Under the pieces are notes generated by a model, which worked only from the letters and a program-made list of their open reading frames with translations, was not told the DNA's origin and ran no database searches. Both the position numbers and the translations under genes were made by a program. Below, piece by piece: positions 21,701-36,609 of a DNA stretch of 64,000 bases; the first letter of the stretch is position 1, and the number at the start of each line of letters is the position of its first letter. This DNA is from Amphibalanus amphitrite (lineage: Eukaryota > Arthropoda > Thecostraca > Balanomorpha > Balanidae), in the NCBI RefSeq assembly GCF_019059575.1, contig NW_024882885.1:109501-173500 (forward strand). Reading direction: 5' to 3'.

Positions 21701-24700
21701 AAACTGACATAAATAAACCAAAGACAAAGTCAGCAACGAGACAAGTGAACGTATTCAATATCAGTTTACAATACATACTAATTCAAAATTATAACAGACT
21801 TGCCGTACAGACGACACAAATCGCTGCAATGATCACCTCGCTGTAGAAGAGACACGCAGCGCCCCTCACCAGAACAGACTGAAGGCGTCGGCTGACCGGC
21901 CGGCTGCCGATCACGGTTGAGAATTAGAGCTGCCAGATTTCCAATGGAAGCAAGCACAGTTCCCGAATGTTCTGTTACGAGAAGTAATCGAGACGCTAAA
22001 ATTATATATCCAGTGCAGATTTTAAGAAGACTGATGGGCTGAACAGCCGTTTTTAAAGAATTTGGCATACCATGTGTCAATATTGTAATTGACAACATTG
22101 ATAATCTGGCAGCTCTAATACGTATTGTAAACTGATATTCAATACGTTCTGTTGTCTCGTTGCTGGCTTTGTCTTTGGTTTATTTATGTCGGTTTTATAT
22201 AACGTAACTAATCATTATTATATTTCACGACAAGGATGTTAAAGAAAAGAATGAAGATTCTAGACAGAATAAAAAGACAAAGGCAGCAACGACACAAGTG
22301 AAAGTATTGAATACCAGTTCACTGAACATACTTATTCAAAATTATAACAGCCTTGCCGTACAGACACAGCGCTACAACGATCTTATCGCTGTAGAAGATG
22401 CACGCATCGCCCTTCACCAGTGCTTAGAACAAACTGAAGTCGCCGGCAGAATGGGCCAGTTGCGGCCGACCACGATAATTAGGTCCTATCAGCTGACGTA
22501 TTAGAGCTGCCAGATAATCAATGTTATCAATTACAACACGGACACATGGTATGCCAAATTCTTTAAAAACGGCTGTTCAGCCCATCAGTCTTCCTAAAAT
22601 CTGCATTGGATACATAATTCTAGCGTCTCGATTACTTCTCGTAACAGAACATTCGGGAACTGTGCTTGCTTCCATTGGAAATCTGGCAGCTCTATTTCTC
22701 AACCGCGATCGGAGGCCGGCCGGTGAGCCGGCGCCTTCAGTCTGTTCCGAGCGCTGGTGAGGGGCGCTGCGTGTATCTTCTACAGCGAGGTGATCATTGA
22801 AGCGCTTTGTGTCGTCTGTACGGCTAGGCTGTTATAAGTTTGAATAAGTATGTTCAATGAACTGGTATTCAATACTTTCACTTGTGTCGTTGCTGCCTTT
22901 GTCTTTTTATTCTGTATAGAATCTTCAGTCTTTTCTTTAACATCCCTTGTCGTGAAATATAATTATGATAAGTTACGTTATATTAAACCGACATAAATAA
23001 ACCAAAAACAAAGCCAGCAACGAGACAACAGAACGTATTGAATATCAGTTTTCAATACATACTTATTCAAACTTATAACAGACTCTACGCATAGACGACA
23101 CAAGGCGCTTCAATGATCACCTCGCTGTAGAAGATACACGCAGCGCCCCTCACCAGCGCTCGGAACAGACTGAAGGCGCCGGCTCACCGGCCAGCTGCCG
23201 ATCGCGGTTGAGAATTAGAGCTGCCAGATTTCCCATGAAAGCAAGCACAGTTCCCGAATGTTCTGTTACGAGAAGTAATCGAGACGCTAGAATTATGTAT
23301 CCAGTGCAGATTTTAAGAAGACTAATGGACTGAACAGCCGTTTTTAAAGAACTTGGCATACCATGTGTCCGTGTTGTAATTGATAACATTGATAATCTGG
23401 CAGCTCTAATACGTCAGCTGATAGGACCTAATTATCGTGGTCGGCCGCAACTGGCCGGCGACTTCAGTTTGTTCTAAGCACTGGTGAAGGGCGGTGCGTG
23501 CATCTTTACAGCGATGTGATCGTTGTAGCGCTGTGTGTCGTCTTTTCGGCAAGGCTGTTATAATTCTGAATAAGTATGTTCAGTGAACTAGTATTCAATA
23601 CTTTCACTTGTGTCGTTGCTGCCTTTGTCTTTTTATTCTGTTTAGAAGCTTCAGTCTTTTCTTTAACATCCCTTGACGTGAAATAGAATAATGATAAGTT
23701 ACGTTATATAAAACCGATATAAATAAACCAAAAACAAAGCCAGGAACGAGACAACAGAACGTATTGAATATCAGTTTTCAATACATACTTATTCAAACTT
23801 ATAACAGACTTGCTGTATAGACGACGCAAAGCGCTTCAATGATCACCTCGCTGTAGAAGATACACGCAGCGCCCCTCACCACCGCTCGGAACAGACTGAA
23901 GGCGCCGGCTCACCGGCCGGCTGCCGATCGCGGTTGAGAATTAGAGCTGCCAGATTTCAATGGAAGCAAGCACAGTTCCCGAATGTTCTGTTACGAGAAG
24001 TAATCGAGACGCTAGAATTATGTATCCAGTGCAGATTTTAAGAAGACTAATGGGCTGAACAGCCGTTTTTAAAGAACTTGGCATACCATGTGTCCGTGTT
24101 GTAATTGATAACATTGATAATCTGGCAGCTCTAATACGTCAGCTGATAGGACCTAATTATCGTGGTCGGCCGCAACTGGCCCATTCTGCCGGCGAATTCA
24201 GTTTGTTCTGAGCACTGGTGAGGGGCACTGCATGTATCTTCTACAGCGAGGTGATCATTGAAGCGTTTTGTGTCGTCTGTACGGCAAGTCTGTTATAAGT
24301 TTGAATAAGTATGTATTATAAACCGATATTCAATACGTTCACTTGTTTCGTTGCTGGTTTTGTCTTTGGTTTCTTTATGTCGGTTTTATATAACGTAACT
24401 TATCATTATTATGCTTCACGACAAGGGATGTTAAAGGAAAGACTGAAGATTCTAGTGCAATGTTTGTTACAGTTTTTTTAAAATCTTGCACATGGCAGAT
24501 TTATTATCGCTTAATCTCGTGACAAAAAATCGGATACAAAATAAAAAGACAAAGGCAGCAAGGACACAAGTGAAGTATTGAATACTAGTTAACTGAACAT
24601 ACTTATTCAAACTTATAACAGACTTGCCGTACAGACGACACAAAACGCTTCAATGATCACCTCGCTGTAGAAGATACACGCAGTGCCCCTCACCAGTGCT

Positions 24701-26753
24701 CAGAGCAAACTGAAGTCGCCGGCAGAATGGGCCAGTTGCGGCCGACCACGATAATTAGGTCCTATCAGCTGACGTATTAGAGCTGCCAGATTATCAATGT
24801 TATCAATTACAACACGGACACATGATATGCCAAGTTCTTTAAAAACGGCTGTTCAGCCCATTAGTCTTCTTAAAATCTGCACTGGATACATAATTCTAGC
24901 GTCTCGATTACTTCTCGTAACAGAACATTCGGGAACTGTGCCTACTTCCATTGGAAATCTGGCAGCTCTAATTCTCAAATGCGATCGGTAGCCGGCCGGT
25001 GAGCCGGCGCCTTCAGTCTGTTCCGAGCGCTGGTGACGGGCGCTGCGTGTATCTTCTACAGCGAGGTGATCATTGAAGCGCTTTGTGTCGTCTATACGGC
25101 AAGTCTGTTATAAGTTTGAATAAGTATGCATTGTAAACTGATATTCAATAAATACGTTCTGTTGTCTCGTTGCTGGCTTTGTCTTTGGTTTATTTATGTC
25201 GGTTTTAAATAACGTAACTTATCATTATTATATTTCACAAGGGATGTTAAAGAAAAGACTGAAGATTCTAGACAGAATAAAAAGACAAAGGCAGCAACGA
25301 CACAAGTGAAAGTATTGAATACCAGTTCACTGAACATACTTATTCAAAATTATAACAGCGTTGCCGTACAGACGACACACAGCGCTACTACGATCACATC
25401 GCTGTAAAGATGCACGCACCGCCCTTCACCAGTGCTTAGAACAAACTGAAGTCGCCGGCCAGTTGCAACCGACCACGATAATTAGGTCCTATCAGCTGAC
25501 GTATTAGAGCTGCCAGATTATCAATGTTATCAATTACAACACGGACACATGGTATGCCAAGTTCTTGAAAAACGGCTGTTCAGCCCATTAGTCTTCTTAA
25601 AATCTGCACTGGATACATAATTCTAGCGTTTCGATTACTTCTCGAAACAGAACATTCGGGAACTGTGCTTGCTTCCATTGGAAATCTGGCAGCTCTAATT
25701 CTCAACCGCGATCGGCAGCCGGCCGGTGAGCCGGCGCCTTCAGTCTGTTCCGAGCGCTGGTGAGGGGCGCTGCGTGTATCTTCTACAGCGAGGTGATCAT
25801 TGAAGCGCTTTGTGTCGTCTGTACGGCTAGGCTGTTATAAGTTTGAATAAGTATGTTCAATGAACTGGTATTCAATACTTTCACTTGTGTCGTTGCTGCC
25901 TTTATCTTTTTATTCTGTATAGAATCTTCAGTCTTTTCTTTAACATCCCTTGTCGTGAAATATAATTATGATAAGTTACGTTATATTAAACCGACATAAA
26001 TAAACCAAAAACAAAGGCAGCAACGAGACAACAGAACGTATTGAATATCAGTTTTCAATAAATACTTATTCAAACTTATAACAGACTCTCCGCATAGACG
26101 ACACAAGGCGCTTCAATGATCACCTCGCTGTAGAAGATACACGCAGCGCCCCTCACCAGCGCTCGGAACAGACTGAAGGCGCCGGCTCACCGGCCAGCTG
26201 CCGATCGCGGTTGAGAATTAGAGCTGCCAGATTTCCAATGAAAGCAAGCACAGTTCCCGAATGTTCTGTTACGAGAAGTAATCGAGACGCTAGAATTATG
26301 TATCCAGTGCAGATTTTAAGAAGACTAATGGGCTGAACAGCCGTTTTTAAAGAACTTGGCATACCATGTGTCCATGTTGTAATTGATAACATTGATAATC
26401 TGGCAGCTCTAATACGTCAGCTGATAGGACCTAATTATCGTGGTCGGCCGCAACTGGCCGGCGACTTCAGTTTGTTCTAAGCACTGGTGAAGGGCGGTGC
26501 GTGCATCTTTACAGCGATGTGATCGTTGTAGCGCTGTGTGTCGTCTGTACGGCTTGTCGTGAAATAAAATAATAAGTTACGTTATATAAAAACGACATAA
26601 ATAAACCAAAGACAAAGCCAGCAACGAGACAACAGAAGGTATTGAATATCAGTTTACAATACATAATTATTCAAACTTATAACAGACTTGCCGTATAGAC
26701 GACACAAAGCGCTTCAATGATCACCTCGCTGTAGAAGATACACGCAGCGCCAC
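18777..26753. repeat. Higher-order repeat, copy A (7,977 bp, 11 units)
   Basis: Unit order is - + + - - + - - + + -. Every core has its counterpart in copies B and C at a constant offset (9,855 bp to B for most units). One core (about 23,876) lacks a single base relative to B (ATTTCAATGG against ATTTTCAATGG). Its last spacer has the 3-bp deletion AATAATAAG shared with B, C and E, whereas 18,589, 51,897 and 52,501 keep AATAATGATAAG. Confidence 0.85.
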
Positions 26754-28631
26754 TCACCAGCGCTCGGAACAGACTGAAGGCGCCGGCTCACCAGCCGGCT
26801 GCCGATCGCGGTTGAGAATTAGAGCTGCCAGATTACCAATGGAAGCAAGCACAGTTCCCGAATATTCTGTTACGAGAAGTAATCGAGACGCTTGAATTAT
26901 GTATCCAGTGCAGATTTTAGGAAGACTGATGGGCTGAACAGCCGTTTTTAAAGAATTTGGCATACCATGTGTCCGTGTTGTAATTGATAACATTGATAAT
27001 CTGGCAGCTCTAATACGTCAGCTGATAGGACCTAATTATCGTGGTCGGCCGCAACTGGCCCATTCTGCCGGCGAATTCAGTTTGTTCTGAGCACTGGTGA
27101 GGGGCACTGCATGTATCTTCTACAGCGAGGTGATCATTGAAGCGTTTTGTGTCGTCTGTACTGCAAGTCTGTTATAAGTTTGAATAAGTATGTATTGTAA
27201 ACCGATATTCAACGTTCACTTGTTTCGTTGCTGGTTTTGTCTTTGATTTCTTTATGTCGGTTTTATATAACGTAACTTATCATTATTATGCTTCACGACA
27301 AGGGATGTTAAAGGAAAGACTGAAGATTCTAGTGCAATGTTTGTTACAATTTTTTCTAAAATCTTGCACATGGCAGATTTATTATCGCTTAATCTCGTGA
27401 CAAAAAATCGGATACAAAATAAAAAGACAAAGGCAGCAAGGACACAAGTGAAGTATTGAATACTAGTTAACTGAACATACTTATTCAAACTAATAACAGA
27501 CTTGCCGTACAGACGACACAAAACGCTTCAATGATCACCTCGCTGTAGAAGATACACGCAGTGCCTCTCACCAGTGCTCAGAACAAACTGAAGTCGCCGG
27601 CAGAATGGGCCAGTTGCGGCCGACCACGATAATTAGGTCCTATCAGCTGACGTATTAGAGCTGCCAGATTATCAATGTTATCAATTACAACACGGACACA
27701 TGATATGCCAAGTTCTTTAAAAACGGCTGTTCAGCCCATTAGTCTTCTTAAAATCTGCACTGGATACATAATTCTAGCGTCTCGATTACTTCTCGTAACA
27801 GAACATTCGGGAACTGTGCTTGCTTCCATTGGAAATCTGGCAGCTCTAATTCTCAACCGCGATCGGCAGCCGGCCGGTGAGCCGGCGCCTTCAGTCTGTT
27901 CCGAGCGCTGGTGAGGGGCGCTGCGCGTATCTTCTACAGCGAGGTGATCATTGAAGCGCTTTGTGTCGTCTATACGGCAAGTCTGTTATAAGTTTGAATA
28001 TGTATGCATTGTAAACTGATATTAAATACGTTCTGTTGTCTCGTTGCTGGCTTTGTCTTTGGTTTATTTATGTCGGTTTTAAATAACGTAACTTATCATT
28101 ATTATATTTCACAAGGGATGTTAAAGAAAAGACTGAAGATTCTAGACAGAATAAAAAGAAAAAGGCAGCAACGACACAAGTGAAAGTATTGAAAACCAGT
28201 TCACTGAACATACTTATTCAAAATTATAACAGCATTGCCGTACAGACGACACACAGCGCTACTACGATCACATCGCTGTAAAGATGCACGCACCGCCCTT
28301 CACCAGTGCTTAGAACAAACTGAAGGCGCCGGCCAGTTGCGGCCAACCACTGAATACGTTCACTTGTGTCGTTGCTGCCTTTGTCTTTTTATTCTGTCTA
28401 TAATCTTCAGTCTTTTCTTTAACATCCCTTGTCGTGAAATAAAATAATGATAAGTTACGTTATATAAAACCGACATAAATAAACCAAAGACAAAGCCAGC
28501 AACGAGACAACAGAAGGTATTGAATATCAGTTTACAATACATAATTATTCAAACTTATAACAGACTTGCCGTATAGACGACACAAAGCGCTTCAATGATC
28601 ACCTCGCTGTAGAAGATACACGCAGCGCCAC
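26754..28631. repeat. 1,878-bp rearranged block, first copy
   Basis: It holds a minus core, a plus core and then a junction at about 28,351 where GCGGCCAACCAC jumps to TGAATACGTTCACTTG, deleting the next plus core. The identical junction recurs at 46,185. It precedes higher-order copy B, so that A to B is 9,855 bp while B to C is 7,978 bp. Confidence 0.85.
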
Positions 28632-31600
28632 TCACCAGCGCTCGGAACAGACTGAAGGCGCCGGCTCACCAGCCGGCTGCCGATCGCGGTTGAGAATTAG
28701 AGCTGCCAGATTACCAATGGAAGCAAGCACAGTTCCCGAATATTCTGTTACGAGAAGTAATCGAGACGCTTGAATTATGTATCCAGTGCAGATTTTAGGA
28801 AGACTGATGGGCTGAACAGCCGTTTTTAAAGAATTTGGCATACCATGTGTCCGTGTTGTAATTGATAACATTGATAATCTGGCAGCTCTAATACGTCAGC
28901 TGATAGGACCTAATTATCGTGGTCGGCCGCAACTGGCCCATTCTGCCGGCGAATTCAGTTTGTTCTGAGCACTGGTGAGGGGCACTGCATGTATCTTCTA
29001 CAGCGAGGTGATCATTGAAGCGTTTTGTGTCGTCTGTACTGCAAGTCTGTTATAAGTTTGAATAAGTATGTATTGTAAACCGATATTCAACGTTCACTTG
29101 TTTCGTTGCTGGTTTTGTCTTTGATTTCTTTATGTCGGTTTTATATAACGTAACTTATCATTATTATGCTTCACGACAAGGGATGTTAAAGGAAAGACTG
29201 AAGATTCTAGTGCAATGTTTGTTACAATTTTTTCTAAAATCTTGCACATGGCAGATTTATTATCGCTTAATCTCGTGACAAAAAATCGGATACAAAATAA
29301 AAAGACAAAGGCAGCAAGGACACAAGTGAAGTATTGAATACTAGTTAACTGAACATACTTATTCAAATTAATAACAGACTTGCCGTACAGACGACACAAA
29401 ACGCTTCAATGATCACCTCGCTGTAGAAGATACACGCAGTGCCCCTCACCAGTGCTCAGAACAAACTGAAGTCGCCGGCAGAATGGGCCAGTTGCGGCCG
29501 ACCACGATAATTAGGTCCTATCAGCTGACGTATTAGAGCTGCCAGATTATCAATGTTATCAATTACAACACGGACACATGATATGCCAAGTTCTTTAAAA
29601 ACGGCTGTTCAGCCCATTAGTCTTCTTAAAATCTGCACTGGATACATAATTCTAGCGTCTCGATTACTTCTCGTAACAGAACATTCGGGAACTGTGCTTG
29701 CTTCCATTGGAAATCTGGCAGCTCTAATTCTCAACCGCGATCGGCAGCCGGCCGGTGAGCCGGCGCCTTCAGTCTGTTCCGAGCGCTGATGAGGGGCGCT
29801 GCGCGTATCTTCTACAGCGAGGTGATCATTGAAGCGCTTTGTGTCGTCTATACGGCAAGTCTGTTATAAGTTTGAATATGTATGCATTGTAAACTGATAT
29901 TCAATACGTTCTGTTGTCTCGTTGCTGGCTTTGTCTTTGGTTTATTTATGTCGGTTTTAAATAACGTAACTTATCATTATTATATTTCACAAGGGATGTT
30001 AAAGAAAAGACTGAAGATTCTAGACAGAATAAAAAGAAAAAGGCAGCAACGACACAAGTGAAAGTATTGAAAACCAGTTCACTGAACATACTTATTCAAA
30101 ATTATAACAGCATTGCCGTACAGACGACACACAGCGCTACTACGATCACATCGCTGTAAAGATGCACGCACCGCCCTTCACCAGTGCTTAGAACAAACTG
30201 AAGTCGCCGGCCAGTTGCAACCGACCACGATAATTAGGTCCTATCAGCTGACGTATTAGAGCTGCCAGATTATCAATGTTATCAATTACAACACGGACAC
30301 ATGGTATGCCAAATTCTTTAAAAACGGCTGTTCAGCCCATTAGTCTTCCTAAAATCTGCACTGGATACATAATTCTAGCGTCTCGATTACTTCTCGTAAC
30401 AGAACATTCGGGAACTGTGCTTGCTTCCATTGGAAATCTGGCAGCTCTAATTCTCAACCACGATCGGCAGCCGGCCGGTGAGCCGGCGCCTTCAGTCTGT
30501 TCCGAGCGCTGGTGAGGGGCGCTGCGTGTATCTTCTACAGCGAGGTGATCATTGAAGCGCTTTGTGTCGTCTGTACGGCAAGACTGTTATAATTTTGAAT
30601 TAGTATGTATTGTAAACTGATATTGAATACGTTCACTTGTGTCGTTGCTGCCTTTGTCTTTTTATTCTGTATAGAATCTTCAGTCTTTTCTTTAACATCC
30701 CTTGTCGTGAAATAAAATAATGATAAGTTACGTTATATAAAACCGACATAAATAAACCAAAGACAAAGCCAGCAACGAGACAACAGAAGGTATTGAATAA
30801 CAGTTTACAATACATAATTATTCAAACTTATAACAGACTTGCCGTATAGACGACACAAAGCGCTTCAATGATCACCTCGCTGTAGAAGATACACGCAGCG
30901 CCACTCACCAGCGCTCGGAACAGACTGAAGGCGCCGGCTCACCAGCCGGCTGCCGATCGCGGTTGAGAATTAGAGCTGCCAGATTACCAATGGAAGCAAG
31001 CACAGTTCCCGAATATTCTGTTACGAGAAGTAATCGAGATTCTTGAATTATGTATCCAGTGCAGATTTTAGGAAGACTGATGGGCTGAACAGCCGTTTTT
31101 AAAGAATTTGGCATACCATGTGTCCGTGTTGTAATTGATAACATTGATAATATGGCAGCTCTAATACGTCAGCTGATAGGACCTAATTATCGTGGTCGGC
31201 CGCAACTGGCCCATTCTGCCGGCGACTTCAGTTTGTTCTGAGCACTGGTGAGGGGCACAGCGTGTATCTTCTACAGCGAGGTGATCATTGAAGCGTTTTA
31301 TGTCGTCTGTACGGCAAGTCTGTTATAAGTTTGAATAAGTATTTTCAGTAAACTAGTATTCAATACTTCACTTGTGTCCTTGCTGCCTTTGTCTTTTTAT
31401 TTTGTATCTGATTTTTTGTCACGACATTTAGCGATAATAAATCTGCCATGTGCAAGATTTTAAAAACAATTGTAACAATCATTGCACTAGAATCTTCAGT
31501 CTTTCCTTTAACATCCCTTTTCGTGAAATATAATAATGATAAGTTACGTTATATAAAACTGACATAAATAAACCAAAGACAAAGTCAGCAACGAGACAAG

Positions 31601-34600
31601 TGAACGTATTCAATATCAGTTTACAATACATACTAATTCAAAATTATAACAGACTTGCCGTACAGACGACACAAATCGCTGCAATGATCACCTCGCTGTA
31701 GAAGAGACACGCAGCGCCCCTCACCAGAACAGACTGAAGGCGTCGGCTGACCGGCCGGCTGCCGATCACGGTTGAGAATTAGAGCTGCCAGATTTCCAAT
31801 GGAAGCAAGCACAGTTCCCGAATGTTCTGTTACGAGAAGTAATCGAGACGCTAAAATTATATATCCAGTGCAGATTTTAAGAAGACTGATGGGCTGAACA
31901 GCCGTTTTTAAAGAATTTGGCATACCATGTGTCAATATTGTAATTGACAACATTGATAATCTGGCAGCTCTAATACGTATTGTAAACTGATATTCAATAC
32001 GTTCTGTTGTCTCGTTGCTGGCTTTGTCTTTGGTTTATTTATGTCGGTTTTATATAACGTAACTAATCATTATTATATTTCACGACAAGGATGTTAAAGA
32101 AAAGAATGAAGATTCTAGACAGAATAAAAAGACAAAGGCAGCAACGACACAAGTGAAAGTATTGAATACCAGTTCACTGAACATACTTATTCAAAATTAT
32201 AACAGCCTTGCCGTACAGACACAGCGCTACAACGATCTTATCGCTGTAGAAGATGCACGCATCGCCCTTCACCAGTGCTTAGAACAAACTGAAGTCGCCG
32301 GCAGAATGGGCCAGTTGCGGCCGACCACGATAATTAGGTCCTATCAGCTGACGTATTAGAGCTGCCAGATAATCAATGTTATCAATTACAACACGGACAC
32401 ATGGTATGCCAAATTCTTTAAAAACGGCTGTTCAGCCCATCAGTCTTCCTAAAATCTGCATTGGATACATAATTCTAGCGTCTCGATTACTTCTCGTAAC
32501 AGAACATTCGGGAACTGTGCTTGCTTCCATTGGAAATCTGGCAGCTCTATTTCTCAACCGCGATCGGAGGCCGGCCGGTGAGCCGGCGCCTTCAGTCTGT
32601 TCCGAGCGCTGGTGAGGGGCGCTGCGTGTATCTTCTACAGCGAGGTGATCATTGAAGCGCTTTGTGTCGTCTGTACGGCTAGGCTGTTATAAGTTTGAAT
32701 AAGTATGTTCAATGAACTGGTATTCAATACTTTCACTTGTGTCGTTGCTGCCTTTGTCTTTTTATTCTGTATAGAATCTTCAGTCTTTTCTTTAACATCC
32801 CTTGTCGTGAAATATAATTATGATAAGTTACGTTATATTAAACCGACATAAATAAACCAAAAACAAAGCCAGCAACGAGACAACAGAACGTATTGAATAT
32901 CAGTTTTCAATACATACTTATTCAAACTTATAACAGACTCTACGCATAGACGACACAAGGCGCTTCAATGATCACCTCGCTGTAGAAGATACACGCAGCG
33001 CCCCTCACCAGCGCTCGGAACAGACTGAAGGCGCCGGCTCACCGGCCAGCTGCCGATCGCGGTTGAGAATTAGAGCTGCCAGATTTCCCATGAAAGCAAG
33101 CACAGTTCCCGAATGTTCTGTTACGAGAAGTAATCGAGACGCTAGAATTATGTATCCAGTGCAGATTTTAAGAAGACTAATGGACTGAACAGCCGTTTTT
33201 AAAGAACTTGGCATACCATGTGTCCGTGTTGTAATTGATAACATTGATAATCTGGCAGCTCTAATACGTCAGCTGATAGGACCTAATTATCGTGGTCGGC
33301 CGCAACTGGCCGGCGACTTCAGTTTGTTCTAAGCACTGGTGAAGGGCGGTGCGTGCATCTTTACAGCGATGTGATCGTTGTAGCGCTGTGTGTCGTCTTT
33401 TCGGCAAGGCTGTTATAATTCTGAATAAGTATGTTCAGTGAACTAGTATTCAATACTTTCACTTGTGTCGTTGCTGCCTTTGTCTTTTTATTCTGTTTAG
33501 AAGCTTCAGTCTTTTCTTTAACATCCCTTGACGTGAAATAGAATAATGATAAGTTACGTTATATAAAACCGATATAAATAAACCAAAAACAAAGCCAGGA
33601 ACGAGACAACAGAACGTATTGAATATCAGTTTTCAATACATACTTATTCAAACTTATAACAGACTTGCTGTATAGACGACGCAAAGCGCTTCAATGATCA
33701 CCTCGCTGTAGAAGATACACGCAGCGCCCCTCACCACCGCTCGGAACAGACTGAAGGCGCCGGCTCACCGGCCGGCTGCCGATCGCGGTTGAGAATTAGA
33801 GCTGCCAGATTTTCAATGGAAGCAAGCACAGTTCCCGAATGTTCTGTTACGAGAAGTAATCGAGACGCTAGAATTATGTATCCAGTGCAGATTTTAAGAA
33901 GACTAATGGGCTGAACAGCCGTTTTTAAAGAACTTGGCATACCATGTGTCCGTGTTGTAATTGATAACATTGATAATCTGGCAGCTCTAATACGTCAGCT
34001 GATAGGACCTAATTATCGTGGTCGGCCGCAACTGGCCCATTCTGCCGGCGAATTCAGTTTGTTCTGAGCACTGGTGAGGGGCACTGCATGTATCTTCTAC
34101 AGCGAGGTGATCATTGAAGCGTTTTGTGTCGTCTGTACGGCAAGTCTGTTATAAGTTTGAATAAGTATGTATTATAAACCGATATTCAATACGTTCACTT
34201 GTTTCGTTGCTGGTTTTGTCTTTGGTTTCTTTATGTCGGTTTTATATAACGTAACTTATCATTATTATGCTTCACGACAAGGGATGTTAAAGGAAAGACT
34301 GAAGATTCTAGTGCAATGTTTGTTACAGTTTTTTTAAAATCTTGCACATGGCAGATTTATTATCGCTTAATCTCGTGACAAAAAATCGGATACAAAATAA
34401 AAAGACAAAGGCAGCAAGGACACAAGTGAAGTATTGAATACTAGTTAACTGAACATACTTATTCAAACTTATAACAGACTTGCCGTACAGACGACACAAA
34501 ACGCTTCAATGATCACCTCGCTGTAGAAGATACACGCAGTGCCCCTCACCAGTGCTCAGAGCAAACTGAAGTCGCCGGCAGAATGGGCCAGTTGCGGCCG

Positions 34601-36609
34601 ACCACGATAATTAGGTCCTATCAGCTGACGTATTAGAGCTGCCAGATTATCAATGTTATCAATTACAACACGGACACATGATATGCCAAGTTCTTTAAAA
34701 ACGGCTGTTCAGCCCATTAGTCTTCTTAAAATCTGCACTGGATACATAATTCTAGCGTCTCGATTACTTCTCGTAACAGAACATTCGGGAACTGTGCCTA
34801 CTTCCATTGGAAATCTGGCAGCTCTAATTCTCAAATGCGATCGGTAGCCGGCCGGTGAGCCGGCGCCTTCAGTCTGTTCCGAGCGCTGGTGACGGGCGCT
34901 GCGTGTATCTTCTACAGCGAGGTGATCATTGAAGCGCTTTGTGTCGTCTATACGGCAAGTCTGTTATAAGTTTGAATAAGTATGCATTGTAAACTGATAT
35001 TCAATAAATACGTTCTGTTGTCTCGTTGCTGGCTTTGTCTTTGGTTTATTTATGTCGGTTTTAAATAACGTAACTTATCATTATTATATTTCACAAGGGA
35101 TGTTAAAGAAAAGACTGAAGATTCTAGACAGAATAAAAAGACAAAGGCAGCAACGACACAAGTGAAAGTATTGAATACCAGTTCACTGAACATACTTATT
35201 CAAAATTATAACAGCGTTGCCGTACAGACGACACACAGCGCTACTACGATCACATCGCTGTAAAGATGCACGCACCGCCCTTCACCAGTGCTTAGAACAA
35301 ACTGAAGTCGCCGGCCAGTTGCAACCGACCACGATAATTAGGTCCTATCAGCTGACGTATTAGAGCTGCCAGATTATCAATGTTATCAATTACAACACGG
35401 ACACATGGTATGCCAAGTTCTTGAAAAACGGCTGTTCAGCCCATTAGTCTTCTTAAAATCTGCACTGGATACATAATTCTAGCGTTTCGATTACTTCTCG
35501 AAACAGAACATTCGGGAACTGTGCTTGCTTCCATTGGAAATCTGGCAGCTCTAATTCTCAACCGCGATCGGCAGCCGGCCGGTGAGCCGGCGCCTTCAGT
35601 CTGTTCCGAGCGCTGGTGAGGGGCGCTGCGTGTATCTTCTACAGCGAGGTGATCATTGAAGCGCTTTGTGTCGTCTGTACGGCTAGGCTGTTATAAGTTT
35701 GAATAAGTATGTTCAATGAACTGGTATTCAATACTTTCACTTGTGTCGTTGCTGCCTTTATCTTTTTATTCTGTATAGAATCTTCAGTCTTTTCTTTAAC
35801 ATCCCTTGTCGTGAAATATAATTATGATAAGTTACGTTATATTAAACCGACATAAATAAACCAAAAACAAAGGCAGCAACGAGACAACAGAACGTATTGA
35901 ATATCAGTTTTCAATAAATACTTATTCAAACTTATAACAGACTCTCCGCATAGACGACACAAGGCGCTTCAATGATCACCTCGCTGTAGAAGATACACGC
36001 AGCGCCCCTCACCAGCGCTCGGAACAGACTGAAGGCGCCGGCTCACCGGCCAGCTGCCGATCGCGGTTGAGAATTAGAGCTGCCAGATTTCCAATGAAAG
36101 CAAGCACAGTTCCCGAATGTTCTGTTACGAGAAGTAATCGAGACGCTAGAATTATGTATCCAGTGCAGATTTTAAGAAGACTAATGGGCTGAACAGCCGT
36201 TTTTAAAGAACTTGGCATACCATGTGTCCATGTTGTAATTGATAACATTGATAATCTGGCAGCTCTAATACGTCAGCTGATAGGACCTAATTATCGTGGT
36301 CGGCCGCAACTGGCCGGCGACTTCAGTTTGTTCTAAGCACTGGTGAAGGGCGGTGCGTGCATCTTTACAGCGATGTGATCGTTGTAGCGCTGTGTGTCGT
36401 CTGTACGGCTTGTCGTGAAATAAAATAATAAGTTACGTTATATAAAAACGACATAAATAAACCAAAGACAAAGCCAGCAACGAGACAACAGAAGGTATTG
36501 AATATCAGTTTACAATACATAATTATTCAAACTTATAACAGACTTGCCGTATAGACGACACAAAGCGCTTCAATGATCACCTCGCTGTAGAAGATACACG
36601 CAGCGCCAC
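28632..36609. repeat. Higher-order repeat, copy B (7,978 bp)
   Basis: Same 11-unit order as copy A. It matches copy C unit for unit at exactly 7,978 bp, with only isolated single-base differences seen by eye, for example CGTGGTCGG against CGTGTTCGG at 42,000 and TTTGGCATA against TTTCGCATA at 36,815. Confidence 0.85.
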
